Assembly (NCBI GenBank): GCA_030038765.1
Contig: JASHRA010000188.1
Span: 1-6,316, forward strand
Reading direction: 5' to 3'
Origin: Candidatus Dormiibacterota bacterium
Lineage (GTDB): Bacteria > Chloroflexota > Dormibacteria > Aeolococcales > Bog-877
Length of the DNA: 6,316 bases
A model generated the notes under the pieces. The model saw nothing but the letters and a program-made list of their open reading frames with translations, made no database searches and was not told the origin of the DNA. Below are positions 1 through 5,600 of this stretch, in pieces. A program made the position numbers and the translations under genes. Each line of letters starts with the position of its first letter. The first letter of the stretch is position 1.

Positions 1-206
1 TCGGCACCGGCGCCGAGGATCGACGAGCCACCCGCCAGGCCGCCGAGGAAGAAGTAGCCGGCGATGTCGCGCGCCTCCCAGGTGGGCGGCTTGAGGATGG
101 GCCGGCCGTAGTAGGAGTCGCGCCGGGCCGTGGGCGCTGGCGCCTCGTCTCCGGGTCGGCGGCCGCTCCCCCCGCCCGCCGCGTCCGGGACGCGCCGGGG
201 GCTCAC
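1..206 (-). CDS. nrfD: NrfD/PsrC-family membrane subunit of formate dehydrogenase (N-terminal part only)
   Basis: This is the third FDH subunit gene, cut off by the left window edge after 68 codons. It starts with GTG at 206-204, overlapping the beta-subunit TGA as GTGA, with a GGGAG Shine-Dalgarno (plus 213-217) 6 nt upstream. After a charged, Gly/Pro-rich cytoplasmic-looking leader (residues 1-30) comes the segment YYGRPILKPPTWE (32-44). A glycine-rich hydrophobic stretch follows (48-68, including YFFLGGLAGGSS), which looks like the first transmembrane helix. This Y-G-P-x-K-P-P-x-W then Y-F-F-x-G-G-L-A-G pattern is typical of NrfD-like subunits that pair with [4Fe-4S] ferredoxin subunits and exchange electrons with quinones. 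In the full protein I would expect 8-10 helices. It replaces the cytochrome b subunit (FdnI) of the E. coli enzyme. The NrfD assignment is fairly sure, but the quinone role is inferred from the family. Confidence 0.88.
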   Translation of the reverse strand, partial: MSPRRVPDAAGGGSGRRPGDEAPAPTARRDSYYGRPILKPPTWEARDIAGYFFLGGLAGGSSILGAGA

Positions 207-1156
207 CGGCGGCTCCCGAGGTGGGCGGCCCCGATCCCGGCCAGGAGGGTGAGGGCGGCGGCTCCCACGTGCCGCCACATCGACGGCAGGTCCCTCGTCG
301 TGACCACCGGGTCGGGAGGCAGCCCGTAGACCTGGGGCTCGTCCAGGAGCAGGAAGAAGGCGCCGTCCCCGCCCACCCCGTCGTCGGGCCGGTGGCCGTA
401 GAGGCGGGCCTCGGAGAGGCCCTGCCCCTGGAGCTGCGCCAGACGCCGGTCGGCGCGCTGGCGGAGCTGGTCGAGCTCGCCGAACTGGATCGAGTCGGTG
501 GGGCAGGCCTTGGCGCAGGCCGGCTCCATGCCCACCCCGAGCCGGTCGTAGCAGAGGGTGCACTTGAAGACCCGGCCGTCGTCGTGGCGCTGGTCGATGA
601 CGCCGTAGGGGCAGGCCGGCACGCAGTATCCGCAGCCGTTGCAGATGTCCTCCTGGACCACCACGGTGCCGAACTCGGTGCGGAAGAGGGCTCCAGTGGG
701 ACAGACGTCGAGGCAGGCGGCGTGGGTGCAGTGCTTGCAGACGTCGGAGGCCATGAGCCAGCGCAGCTCGCCACCGCCGTCGGGGAGCACGCCATCCCCG
801 CCATCCGCCCGGATGCGCACGCCCGGGCCGACGGGGAAGGGCGAGGGGGCCGGGGTCAGGGCCAGCTCCGGGCCCAGCCGGCCATCGCGCCGCCGCTGCT
901 CGATGAAGGCGACGTGGCGCCAGGTGTCGGCGCCGAGGGCCTCGGAGTTGTCGTAGGACATCCCGGTCAGACGCTGGCCGTCCTGGGGGATGGCGTTCCA
1001 CTCCTTGCAGGCGACCTCGCAGGCCTTGCAGCCGATGCAGAGCGAGGTGTCGGTGAAGAAGCCCATGCGGGGCGGCGGGTCCTGGTAGCCGGCATCCGCC
1101 GCGACCGCCGGTTCCGGCCCCGAGAGGAGCTCGCCCAGGCGCTCTGCCAGGCTCAC
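203..1156 (-). CDS. fdhB: Formate dehydrogenase beta (iron-sulfur) subunit
   Basis: This 317-aa electron-transfer subunit resembles FdnH/FdoH. It has four ferredoxin-type cysteine groups: C40/C43/C46/C50, C140/C143/C148/C152, C172/C175/C178/C182 and C199/C202/C214/C218, each ending in a CP or CK-type turn. Together these should hold four [4Fe-4S] clusters that carry electrons from the catalytic subunit to the membrane. A single hydrophobic helix near the C-terminus (about 295-312, AALTLLAGIGAAHLG, then SRR) should anchor it, as in FdnH. The start is GTG at 1156-1154, chosen because it forms a GTGA overlap with the alpha stop and has GGGGA 7 nt upstream. The same frame stays open far upstream, but only as antisense-like sequence inside alpha. 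One oddity is a Gly/Pro-rich insertion at about residues 93-130, between the first and second cysteine groups, which looks like a flexible surface loop. Confidence 0.95.
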   Translation of the reverse strand: MSLAERLGELLSGPEPAVAADAGYQDPPPRMGFFTDTSLCIGCKACEVACKEWNAIPQDGQRLTGMSYDNSEALGADTWRHVAFIEQRRRDGRLGPELALTPAPSPFPVGPGVRIRADGGDGVLPDGGGELRWLMASDVCKHCTHAACLDVCPTGALFRTEFGTVVVQEDICNGCGYCVPACPYGVIDQRHDDGRVFKCTLCYDRLGVGMEPACAKACPTDSIQFGELDQLRQRADRRLAQLQGQGLSEARLYGHRPDDGVGGDGAFFLLLDEPQVYGLPPDPVVTTRDLPSMWRHVGAAALTLLAGIGAAHLGSRR

Positions 1157-4100
1157 AACCTGGTCCCCGTGGCCTCGGTGACGCCGGCCCGGCGCCGGTG
1201 CTCGCGGACCAGCTGGCGGAGCGCCTCGCCCCGGGGCCGCCGCCCCGGGATGAGGTCCACCGCCAGCGCCTTCACCTCCTGGATGTGGACGTTGGGGTCG
1301 AGCGCCACGGGGGCCAGCTCGTTGGCGGAGTCGCCCCGGCTGAGCCCGTTGGGACCCCAGTGGTAGGGCAGGCCGACCTGCTGCACGGTCCGGCCCTGGA
1401 CCCGCAGCGGGGTCATGCGCTCGGTCACCATCACCCTCGCCTCGACGGCGCTGCGGGCGCTGATGATGGTGACCCAGCCCATGTGCTCCAGGCCACGCTC
1501 CCGGGCCAGCTCGGGGGAGACCTCGCAGAAGAACTCGGGCTGGAGCTCGGTGAGGTAGGGCGTCCAGCGGGTCATGCCCCCGGCGGTGAAGTGCTCGGTG
1601 AGGCGGTAGCTGGTGGCGACGAAGGGGTAGACCTCGCTCCCCGGGAGCTCGCCCGAGGGCTGGTAGAGGTTGAGCGGGTGCGGCCTCAGCTGGCGCGCCG
1701 GGTTGCTCTGCTGGCGGTAGAGCGCGTTCTGGAAGGGGGACTCCTGGGGCTCGTAGTGGGTCGGGAGGGGACCGTCCACCAGGCCGTTGGGAACGAAGAG
1801 CCAGCCCTTGCCGTCGGCCTGCATGATGAAGGGATCGTCGCCCTCCAGGGCCGCCGCGCCGCGAGCGCCCTCGGGGGCCCGGTAGTCGGGGGGCTTGTCG
1901 GCGACGAAGTCGGGAACGTCGTCGCCGACCCAGGAGAGCCTCTCCGGGTCCCACCACACGAGCCGCTTGCGCTCGCTCCAGGGACGCCCTTGGGGATCCG
2001 CCGAGGCGCGGTTGTAGAGGACGCGGCGGTTGGCCGGCCAAGACCAGCACCACTCGGGGCCGAGCCAGTTCTGCTCCTGGGCTGGCCGGCGCCGGGCCGC
2101 CTGGTTGACCCCGTCCTTGTAGACGCCGCAGTAGATCCAGCAGCCGCAGGCGGTGGAGCCGTCGTCCCTGAGCTCGGTGTACGAGCCCAGCGGGCGCCCC
2201 TCGGCGTCGAAGCCGTTGATCTCGGCCAGCACGGCCTCGGCGCTGGGCTCGCGGAGCGGCCCCTCCACCGGGTAGTCCCAGGTGAGGTCGAGCAGGGGTC
2301 GGTCCCGGGGCTCTGTGGAGCCGGCCAGCTTCTCGCGGATGAGGCGGCCCAGGTGGTACATGAACCAGAGGTCGCTGCGGGCGTCCCCCTGCGGCTCGAC
2401 GGCGGTGTGGTGCCACTGCAGCATCCGGTTGGTGTTGGTGAAGCTGCCGCTCTTCTCCGTGTGGGCGGCGGCGGGGAGGAAGAAGACCTCCGTCTTGATC
2501 TCCCGCGTGCGCATCTCGCCGCTGGCGATCTCGGGCCCGTCCTGCCACCAGGTGGCGCTCTCGATGAGCGAGAAGTCGCGCACCACGAGCCAGTCCAGCT
2601 GGGCCATGCCGAAGCGCTGGAGGCGGGTGTTGGCCGAGCCCACGGCGGGGTTCTCGCCGAGCAGGAAGTAGCCGCGGCAGCGCCCCTCCAGCTGCTCGAA
2701 GACGGTCTCGTAGGTGCTGTGGCTGCCGGTGAGGCGGGGCAGGTAGTCGAAGCAGTAGTCGTTGTCCTCCCCGGCCGCGGCGCCCCAGTAGGCCTTGAGC
2801 AGGCTCACCATGTAGGAGCGCATCTCGGCCCAGAAGCCCTTGTCCACGCGCTCCGCGGCGATGTAGTCCCGGAGCCGCTCGTGGGTGTGCGCGTAGGGCA
2901 TGGGCAGGTAGCCGGGGAGGAGGTTGAAGAGCGTCGGGATGTCGCTCGAGCCCTGGATGCTGGCGTGCCCCCGGAGGGCCATGATGCCGCCACCCCGGCG
3001 CCCGATGTTCCCCAGCAGCAGCTGGAGCACGCTGGCGGTCCGGATGTACTGCACCCCGACCGTGTGCTGGGTCCAGCCAACGGCGTAGGCGAAGGCGCTG
3101 GTGCGCTCCCGCCCCGAGTTCTCGACCAGGGCGCGGCAGACCTCGAGGAACTGGTCCCGGGGCACGCCGCAGACCTCCTCCACCATCTCCGGCGTGTAGC
3201 GCGAGTAGTGGCGGCGGAGGATCTGGAAGACGCAGCGCGGGTTCTGCAGGCTGGGGTCCCGCTCCGGCACCCCGCTCTTCAGCGCCGGCCCGCCGGAGCC
3301 GTGCGACTCGCCGTGCCCGGTGCCGGCGCCGCCCTCGCGGTAGGGGGTCAACTCCTCGTTGCCGCTGGCCGGGTTGGTCAGCTCCAGGCCCTCGTACTGC
3401 CAGCTGCTGCTGTCGTACTGGCGGCTCTCGGGATCGAAGCCGGAGAAGAGCCCGTCCAGGTCCTCCGTGTCGCGGAAGTCGGGACCGACCACGACCGCGG
3501 CGTTGGTGTAGGCCAGCACGTAGTCGCGGAAGTAGCGCTCCTCGGCCAGGACGTAGTTGATGATGCCCCCGAGGAAGGCGATGTCGGTGCCGGCCCGGAT
3601 CGGCACGTAGGTGTCGGCCAGGGCGCTGGTGCGGGAGAAGTGGGGATCGACGTGGATCACCCGAGCCCCCCGGGCCTTGGCCTCCATGACCCACTGGAAG
3701 CCCACCGGGTGCGCCTCGGCGAAGTTGGAGCCCTCGATGACGATGCAGTCGGCGTGCTGCAGGTCCTGGAGGCAGGTGGTGGAGCCACCGCGGCCGAAGG
3801 AGGTCCCCAGAGCGGCCACCGTGGAGCTGTGGCAGACCCGGGCCTGGTTCTCGATCTGGACCACACCGAGGGCGGTGAGGAGCTTCTTGATGAGGTAGTT
3901 CTCCTCGTTGTCGAGGGTGGCCCCGCCCAGGCTGGCGATGCCCATGGTGCGGTTCAACTTCTTGTCGCCGAGGCGCTCCTCCCAGGTCTCCGCCCGGGTC
4001 TGGATGACGCGCTCGGCGATCATGTCCATGGCCGTCTCCAGGTCGAGCGTCTCCCAGTCGTCGGAGAAGGGGCGCCGGTGCAGGACCTGGTGCCGGCGCG

Positions 4101-4398
4101 AGGGCCCGGTGGTCAGCTGGAGGGTGGCCGAGCCCTTGGGGCAGAGCCGGCCCCGGCTCACCGGCGAGTCGGGGTCGCCCTCTATCTGCACCACCCGCTC
4201 GTCCTTGACGTAGACGTTCTGGGCGCAGCCGACGGCGCAGTAGGGGCAGATGGACTTGACGACCCGGTCGGCGCTGGCCACCCGGGGCCGGAGGCTGGCG
4301 GAGACCGGCGACCGAGCGGCGGCCCCCCGACCCAGGCGATCGGGCCCGGCGAGCTGCCCCAGCAGGGGCCAGCGGGCTGCGCCTGCCCGCCTCGCCAT
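1153..4398 (-). CDS. fdhA: Formate dehydrogenase alpha (catalytic, molybdopterin) subunit, cysteine form
   Basis: This 1081-aa member of the DMSO-reductase superfamily is of the FdnG/FdoG respiratory FDH type and oxidises formate to CO2. The N-terminal [4Fe-4S] motif is C51-x2-C54-x3-C58-x27-C86, followed by PKG with K88, the usual electron-relay lysine. The bis-MGD core includes RVCHSSTVAALGTSFGRG (from 187), where C189-H190 sits at the Sec-His position of E. coli FdnG. NFAEAHPVGFQWVMEAKARG (225-244) matches the conserved pterin-binding stretch. RGHASIQGSSD carries R476, equivalent to the catalytic arginine. The C-terminal part (about 900-1050) is the molydopterin dinucleotide-binding domain. 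At 1081 aa it is slightly longer than FdnG (about 1015 aa). The N-terminus has no S-R-R-x-F-L-K signal, so it is probably not Tat-exported. The ATG overlaps the stop of the upstream small gene (ATGA). The Shine-Dalgarno is weak, which suggests reliance on coupled translation. Metal (Mo or W) cannot be told from sequence. Confidence 0.95.
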   Translation of the reverse strand: MARRAGAARWPLLGQLAGPDRLGRGAAARSPVSASLRPRVASADRVVKSICPYCAVGCAQNVYVKDERVVQIEGDPDSPVSRGRLCPKGSATLQLTTGPSRRHQVLHRRPFSDDWETLDLETAMDMIAERVIQTRAETWEERLGDKKLNRTMGIASLGGATLDNEENYLIKKLLTALGVVQIENQARVCHSSTVAALGTSFGRGGSTTCLQDLQHADCIVIEGSNFAEAHPVGFQWVMEAKARGARVIHVDPHFSRTSALADTYVPIRAGTDIAFLGGIINYVLAEERYFRDYVLAYTNAAVVVGPDFRDTEDLDGLFSGFDPESRQYDSSSWQYEGLELTNPASGNEELTPYREGGAGTGHGESHGSGGPALKSGVPERDPSLQNPRCVFQILRRHYSRYTPEMVEEVCGVPRDQFLEVCRALVENSGRERTSAFAYAVGWTQHTVGVQYIRTASVLQLLLGNIGRRGGGIMALRGHASIQGSSDIPTLFNLLPGYLPMPYAHTHERLRDYIAAERVDKGFWAEMRSYMVSLLKAYWGAAAGEDNDYCFDYLPRLTGSHSTYETVFEQLEGRCRGYFLLGENPAVGSANTRLQRFGMAQLDWLVVRDFSLIESATWWQDGPEIASGEMRTREIKTEVFFLPAAAHTEKSGSFTNTNRMLQWHHTAVEPQGDARSDLWFMYHLGRLIREKLAGSTEPRDRPLLDLTWDYPVEGPLREPSAEAVLAEINGFDAEGRPLGSYTELRDDGSTACGCWIYCGVYKDGVNQAARRRPAQEQNWLGPEWCWSWPANRRVLYNRASADPQGRPWSERKRLVWWDPERLSWVGDDVPDFVADKPPDYRAPEGARGAAALEGDDPFIMQADGKGWLFVPNGLVDGPLPTHYEPQESPFQNALYRQQSNPARQLRPHPLNLYQPSGELPGSEVYPFVATSYRLTEHFTAGGMTRWTPYLTELQPEFFCEVSPELARERGLEHMGWVTIISARSAVEARVMVTERMTPLRVQGRTVQQVGLPYHWGPNGLSRGDSANELAPVALDPNVHIQEVKALAVDLIPGRRPRGEALRQLVREHRRRAGVTEATGTRL

Positions 4399-4679
4399 CA
4401 GCGGCCGCCCCGCATGCCGGGATCGGCCTGGGCCCGGCGCCGCAGCCAGGCCAGGGTCTCCCGGTTGTCCACCTCGGGCCCGGGTGGCTGCTCGGCCAGG
4501 AGCTGGGTGCTGCCCTCGCGGGCCCCCTCGCGTTCCTCGCCGAGGTGGTCGCTGCGGTCGGCCGGGAGCCCGGTGGCGACCATGTAGGCGACGCCGGCGC
4601 CGATGCCCAGGGCCGCGGCCGCGGACTCGTAGTCCAGTCCCTGCCGGAGCAGTGCCCGAACTCCCTCGCGACTGGCCAT
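4398..4679 (-). CDS. Small protein of unknown function, first gene of the formate dehydrogenase operon
   Basis: This gene encodes 93 aa, starting at ATG 4679-4677 with a clear GGGAGG Shine-Dalgarno 7 nt upstream, and its TGA overlaps the alpha-subunit ATG (ATGA). An upstream in-frame extension exists only through the spacer and the antisense of the tRNA, so I reject it. Residues 3-40 (REGVRALLRQGLDYESAAAALG, then IGAGVAYMVATGLPAD) have the rhythm of a helix-turn-helix: helix, acidic start, Ala-rich helix, Gly turn, helix. The putative third helix has no basic residues, however, so DNA binding is doubtful. The middle (41-72) is polar and probably disordered. The C-terminus NRETLAWLRRRAQADPGMR looks like an amphipathic helix. 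There is no cysteine cluster, signal peptide or membrane segment. From memory, similar small proteins sit ahead of FDH alpha genes in other high-GC bacteria, but I cannot confirm this here. A role in FDH assembly or regulation is inference from position only. Confidence 0.82.
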   Translation of the reverse strand: MASREGVRALLRQGLDYESAAAALGIGAGVAYMVATGLPADRSDHLGEEREGAREGSTQLLAEQPPGPEVDNRETLAWLRRRAQADPGMRGGR

Positions 4680-4859
4680 CGAAGCGCCTCCCAGAACCAC
4701 CCGCCCCCGAAGCGCTCCTCTCAGCTCGAAGCTAGCACCCACCTCCGGCGCCCGCCTTTTGGAGATCGAGAACCTCCTGAGCTCTGGGCCGCGGACCAGC
4801 GCCGCGGGGCCACCGGCCGAGGTCCGGCGGGCGCGCCGGAGCGGAGAATGTCCCTGCCC
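4680..4859. other. Divergent spacer between the FDH operon and tRNA-Arg
   Basis: These 180 bp must hold the promoter of the minus-strand FDH operon and the leader of the plus-strand tRNA, unless the operon is read from elsewhere. I see no convincing -35/-10 pair on either strand. What can be seen is a perfect 6-bp inverted repeat TCCGGC/GCCGGA (4823-4828 and 4835-4840, 6-nt loop) shortly before the tRNA, and a direct repeat GAAGCGCCTCC / GAAGCGCTCCT at 4681 and 4710. Both could be chance at this GC content. Confidence 0.5.
4687..4692 (-). promoter_or_regulatory. Shine-Dalgarno GGGAGG of the operon's first gene
   Basis: Read on the minus strand, GGGAGG lies 7 nt before the ATG at 4679. It is the strongest ribosome-binding site of the operon and fixes the start of the 93-aa protein. 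The alpha gene behind it has only a weak G-rich stretch ahead of its ATG, so this site probably drives translation of both through the ATGA overlap. Confidence 0.8.
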
Positions 4860-4935
4860 GCCCTCGTAGCTCAGGGGATAGAGCAGCGGTTTCCTAAACC
4901 GCGTGTCGGGAGTTCGAGTCTCTCCGGGGGCGCCA
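4860..4935 (+). tRNA. tRNA-Arg(CCT)
   Basis: A full cloverleaf of 76 nt including an encoded CCA. The acceptor stem GCCCTCG (4860-4866) pairs with CGGGGGC (4925-4931) over 7 bp with one G-U. T8 and A9 are followed by the D arm GCTC/GAGC with loop AGGGGATA. The anticodon stem GCGGT/ACCGC carries loop TTCCTAA with anticodon CCT, which reads the arginine codon AGG. The variable loop is GTGTC. The T arm GGGAG/CTCTC has loop TTCGAGT. The discriminator is G4932 and CCA is 4933-4935. All stems pair and the invariant bases are present, so it should be functional. AGG is a minor arginine codon in high-GC genomes; the 86-aa gene downstream uses it twice. Confidence 0.97.
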
Positions 4936-4949
4936 ATCTGGTGTGCTAG

Positions 4950-5056
4950 TTCGGGTGAAGCGTGACAGTTCGCCTTCGCCTGAGGCTTCACGGGGCTCCG
5001 GCTGAGGCCTTACGGCTGTTCCGGGTGATGCCTGACACTCCCGGCCCTGAGGGAGT
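4950..5056 (+). repeat. Degenerate tandem repeat, about 23-nt unit, four clear copies
   Basis: Four units align on a shared TGA: TTCGGGTGAAGCGTGAC (from 4950), TTCGCCTGAGGCTTCAC (from 4975), TCCGGCTGAGGCCTTAC (from 4997) and TCCGGGTGATGCCTGAC (from 5020). The approximate consensus is T-Y-C-G-S-S-T-G-A-N-G-C-N-T-N-A-C. The TGA triplets lie at 4956, 4981, 5003 and 5026, so spacing is 25, 22 and 23 nt; a fifth, weaker TGA at 5048 keeps the 22-nt step. Copies 1 and 2 also form an inverted repeat, GTGAAGC (4955-4961) with GCTTCAC (4985-4991). Divergence between copies is high, so this is an old or loosely constrained array. Confidence 0.5.
5037..5056 (+). terminator. Possible terminator hairpin downstream of tRNA-Arg
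   Basis: ACTCCC (5037-5042) pairs perfectly with GGGAGT (5051-5056) around an 8-nt loop, about 100 nt after the tRNA. No T-run follows, so as an intrinsic terminator it would be weak or non-canonical. It lies at the end of the repeat tract and may simply be a by-product of it. Confidence 0.25.
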
Positions 5057-5097
5057 TGAGCGTGGCCGACCAGCGCTGCCGAGCGGTCCTCGCGGTC

Positions 5098-5112
5098 GGG
5101 CGCCAATCCGGT
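5098..5112 (+). repeat. Short near-copy of the tRNA-Arg 3' end
   Basis: GGGCGCCAATCCGGT here matches GGGCGCCAATCTGGT at 4928-4942 in 14 of 15 bases. The first copy covers the end of the tRNA acceptor stem, discriminator, CCA and 7 nt beyond. The copies are direct repeats 170 bp apart. tRNA 3' ends are common integration sites, so this could be a leftover attachment duplication, but the match is short and no integrase is present in the window. Confidence 0.3.
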
Positions 5113-5243
5113 CTCGGCCAGTCCCCGCTCAGTCCCCTTCCGGTGTCGGTCTGCCCCCTTCACCGCGTGAGTGTGTGCGACCTGCTGCGCGAGCCGCGGA
5201 ACTGAGTGCCGCCGCCACGCCATGCTCGGAGGCAGGCCCCAAC

Positions 5244-5248
5244 GGAGG
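5244..5248 (+). promoter_or_regulatory. Shine-Dalgarno GGAGG deciding the start of the 86-aa gene
   Basis: GGAGG followed by an 8-nt spacer precedes the ATG at 5257. It supports this start over the in-frame ATG-type codon at 5206, which has no such site and would add 17 residues of low-complexity Pro/Arg-rich sequence. Confidence 0.8.
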
Positions 5249-5256
5249 TGTCACCC

Positions 5257-5517
5257 ATGAGTGAACCCGTCATCAAGCGCTTCCTCCTCGTCTTCGATCA
5301 CGAGAAGGGCAAATTGCTTGAGACCAGGGACTCCGGATCTGATAGCCATGGGGCTGTGAGGGCATACGCCGAGATGGAGAAGGAGTGTGAGGCCAACCCG
5401 GCCCTCGAGGTCGTCCTGACCGGGTCCGACTCGTACGAGACGGTCGAGGTCACCCACGCCAACTGCTTCGACGGGCGTGCGTCCCGCTCCCGGTCCCCCT
5501 GCCTGGCGGGGGTCTGA
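5257..5517 (+). CDS. Conserved-looking small protein of unknown function (86 aa)
   Basis: The protein is soluble-looking and mildly acidic, with no signal peptide or membrane segment. It begins with a beta-strand-like segment (IKRFLLVFDHEKGKLLETRD, 6-25), then an amphipathic helix (HGAVRAYAEMEKECEANP, 31-48), a second strand (LEVVLTGSDS, 50-59) and a terminal segment, ETVEVTHANCFDG (61-73). The strand-helix-strand layout and the GSDS...T...TH-AN-x-F ending remind me of small actinobacterial proteins of unknown function, but this is from memory and no function follows from it. The last 13 residues (RASRSRSPCLAGV) look like an unstructured tail. Codons 14-44 use more A/T in third position (AAA, TTG, CTT, TCT, GAT, CAT and two AGG) than the FDH genes do, which hints at a different history or low expression. 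It stands alone between the tRNA region and a convergent gene. The start is set by GGAGG. Confidence 0.8.
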   Translation: MSEPVIKRFLLVFDHEKGKLLETRDSGSDSHGAVRAYAEMEKECEANPALEVVLTGSDSYETVEVTHANCFDGRASRSRSPCLAGV

Positions 5518-5548
5518 GTCAGCCTCCGGCTCACCGCCGCCGGGCGGG

Positions 5549-5575
5549 GACGGTCCCGATCGCCCCGGGACCGTC
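5549..5575 (+). terminator. Strong hairpin after the 86-aa gene
   Basis: GACGGTCCCG (5549-5558) pairs perfectly over 10 bp with CGGGACCGTC (5566-5575) around a 7-nt loop, beginning 31 nt after the TGA of the 86-aa gene. There is no T-run on either side, so it is a stem-only terminator candidate of the kind often seen in high-GC genomes. Being symmetric, it could also act on the convergent hydrolase transcript. Confidence 0.5.
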
Positions 5576-5600
5576 ATCCAACTCCTTCTGACCCACCGGA

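Larger units (their letters stand above)
4936..5256 (+). other. Gene-free region between tRNA-Arg and the 86-aa gene
   Basis: These 321 bases contain no ORF with a plausible start and composition. The left part (about 4951-5056) is a degenerate tandem repeat tract, described separately. A near-copy of the tRNA 3' end follows at 5098-5112. Two CAGTCCCC octamers start 11 bp apart (5119 and 5130). The last part leads into the Shine-Dalgarno of the next gene. The promoter of that gene should be in here, but I could not identify it. Confidence 0.6.

Noticed and set aside
1157..3694. Upstream extension of the beta-subunit frame through the alpha gene
   Set aside because: The extension is Arg/Pro/Gly-rich out-of-frame translation of alpha. 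The GTG at 1156, with its stop/start overlap and Shine-Dalgarno, is the natural start.
3790..3834. Selenocysteine codon with a downstream SECIS hairpin in the alpha gene
   Set aside because: The codon at the Sec position is TGC, and alpha has no in-frame TGA before its stop.
1198..4587. Very long plus-strand open frame (over 1100 codons) opposite the FDH alpha gene
   Set aside because: High GC removes stop codons from antisense frames. Its translation is repetitive Ala/Gly/Val/Leu-rich sequence with no motifs, while the minus strand encodes an unmistakable FDH subunit.
4680..4859. Sigma-70-type promoter candidates (for example TAGCTT on the minus strand, GAGAAT on the plus strand)
   Set aside because: Neither has a matching -35 element at proper spacing; too weak to annotate.
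4680..4991. Longer version of the 93-aa protein reaching into the tRNA, containing R-T-P-D-T-R-F-R-K-P-L-L-Y-P-L
   Set aside because: That peptide is the well-known artefact of translating the antisense of a tRNA gene. The extension also skips the strong GGGAGG/ATG start.
4950..5056. CRISPR array
   Set aside because: The units are degenerate and nearly back to back, with no identical repeats separated by unique spacers and no cas genes.
4894..5223. Minus-strand frame of 109 codons and plus-strand frame of 100 codons across the gene-free region
   Set aside because: Low-complexity Arg/Pro/Ser-rich products overlapping the tRNA and repeats, without ribosome-binding sites or recognisable motifs.
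5206..5256. Earlier in-frame start for the 86-aa gene
   Set aside because: It adds a Pro/Arg-rich leader and ignores the GGAGG placed 8 nt before the ATG at 5257.
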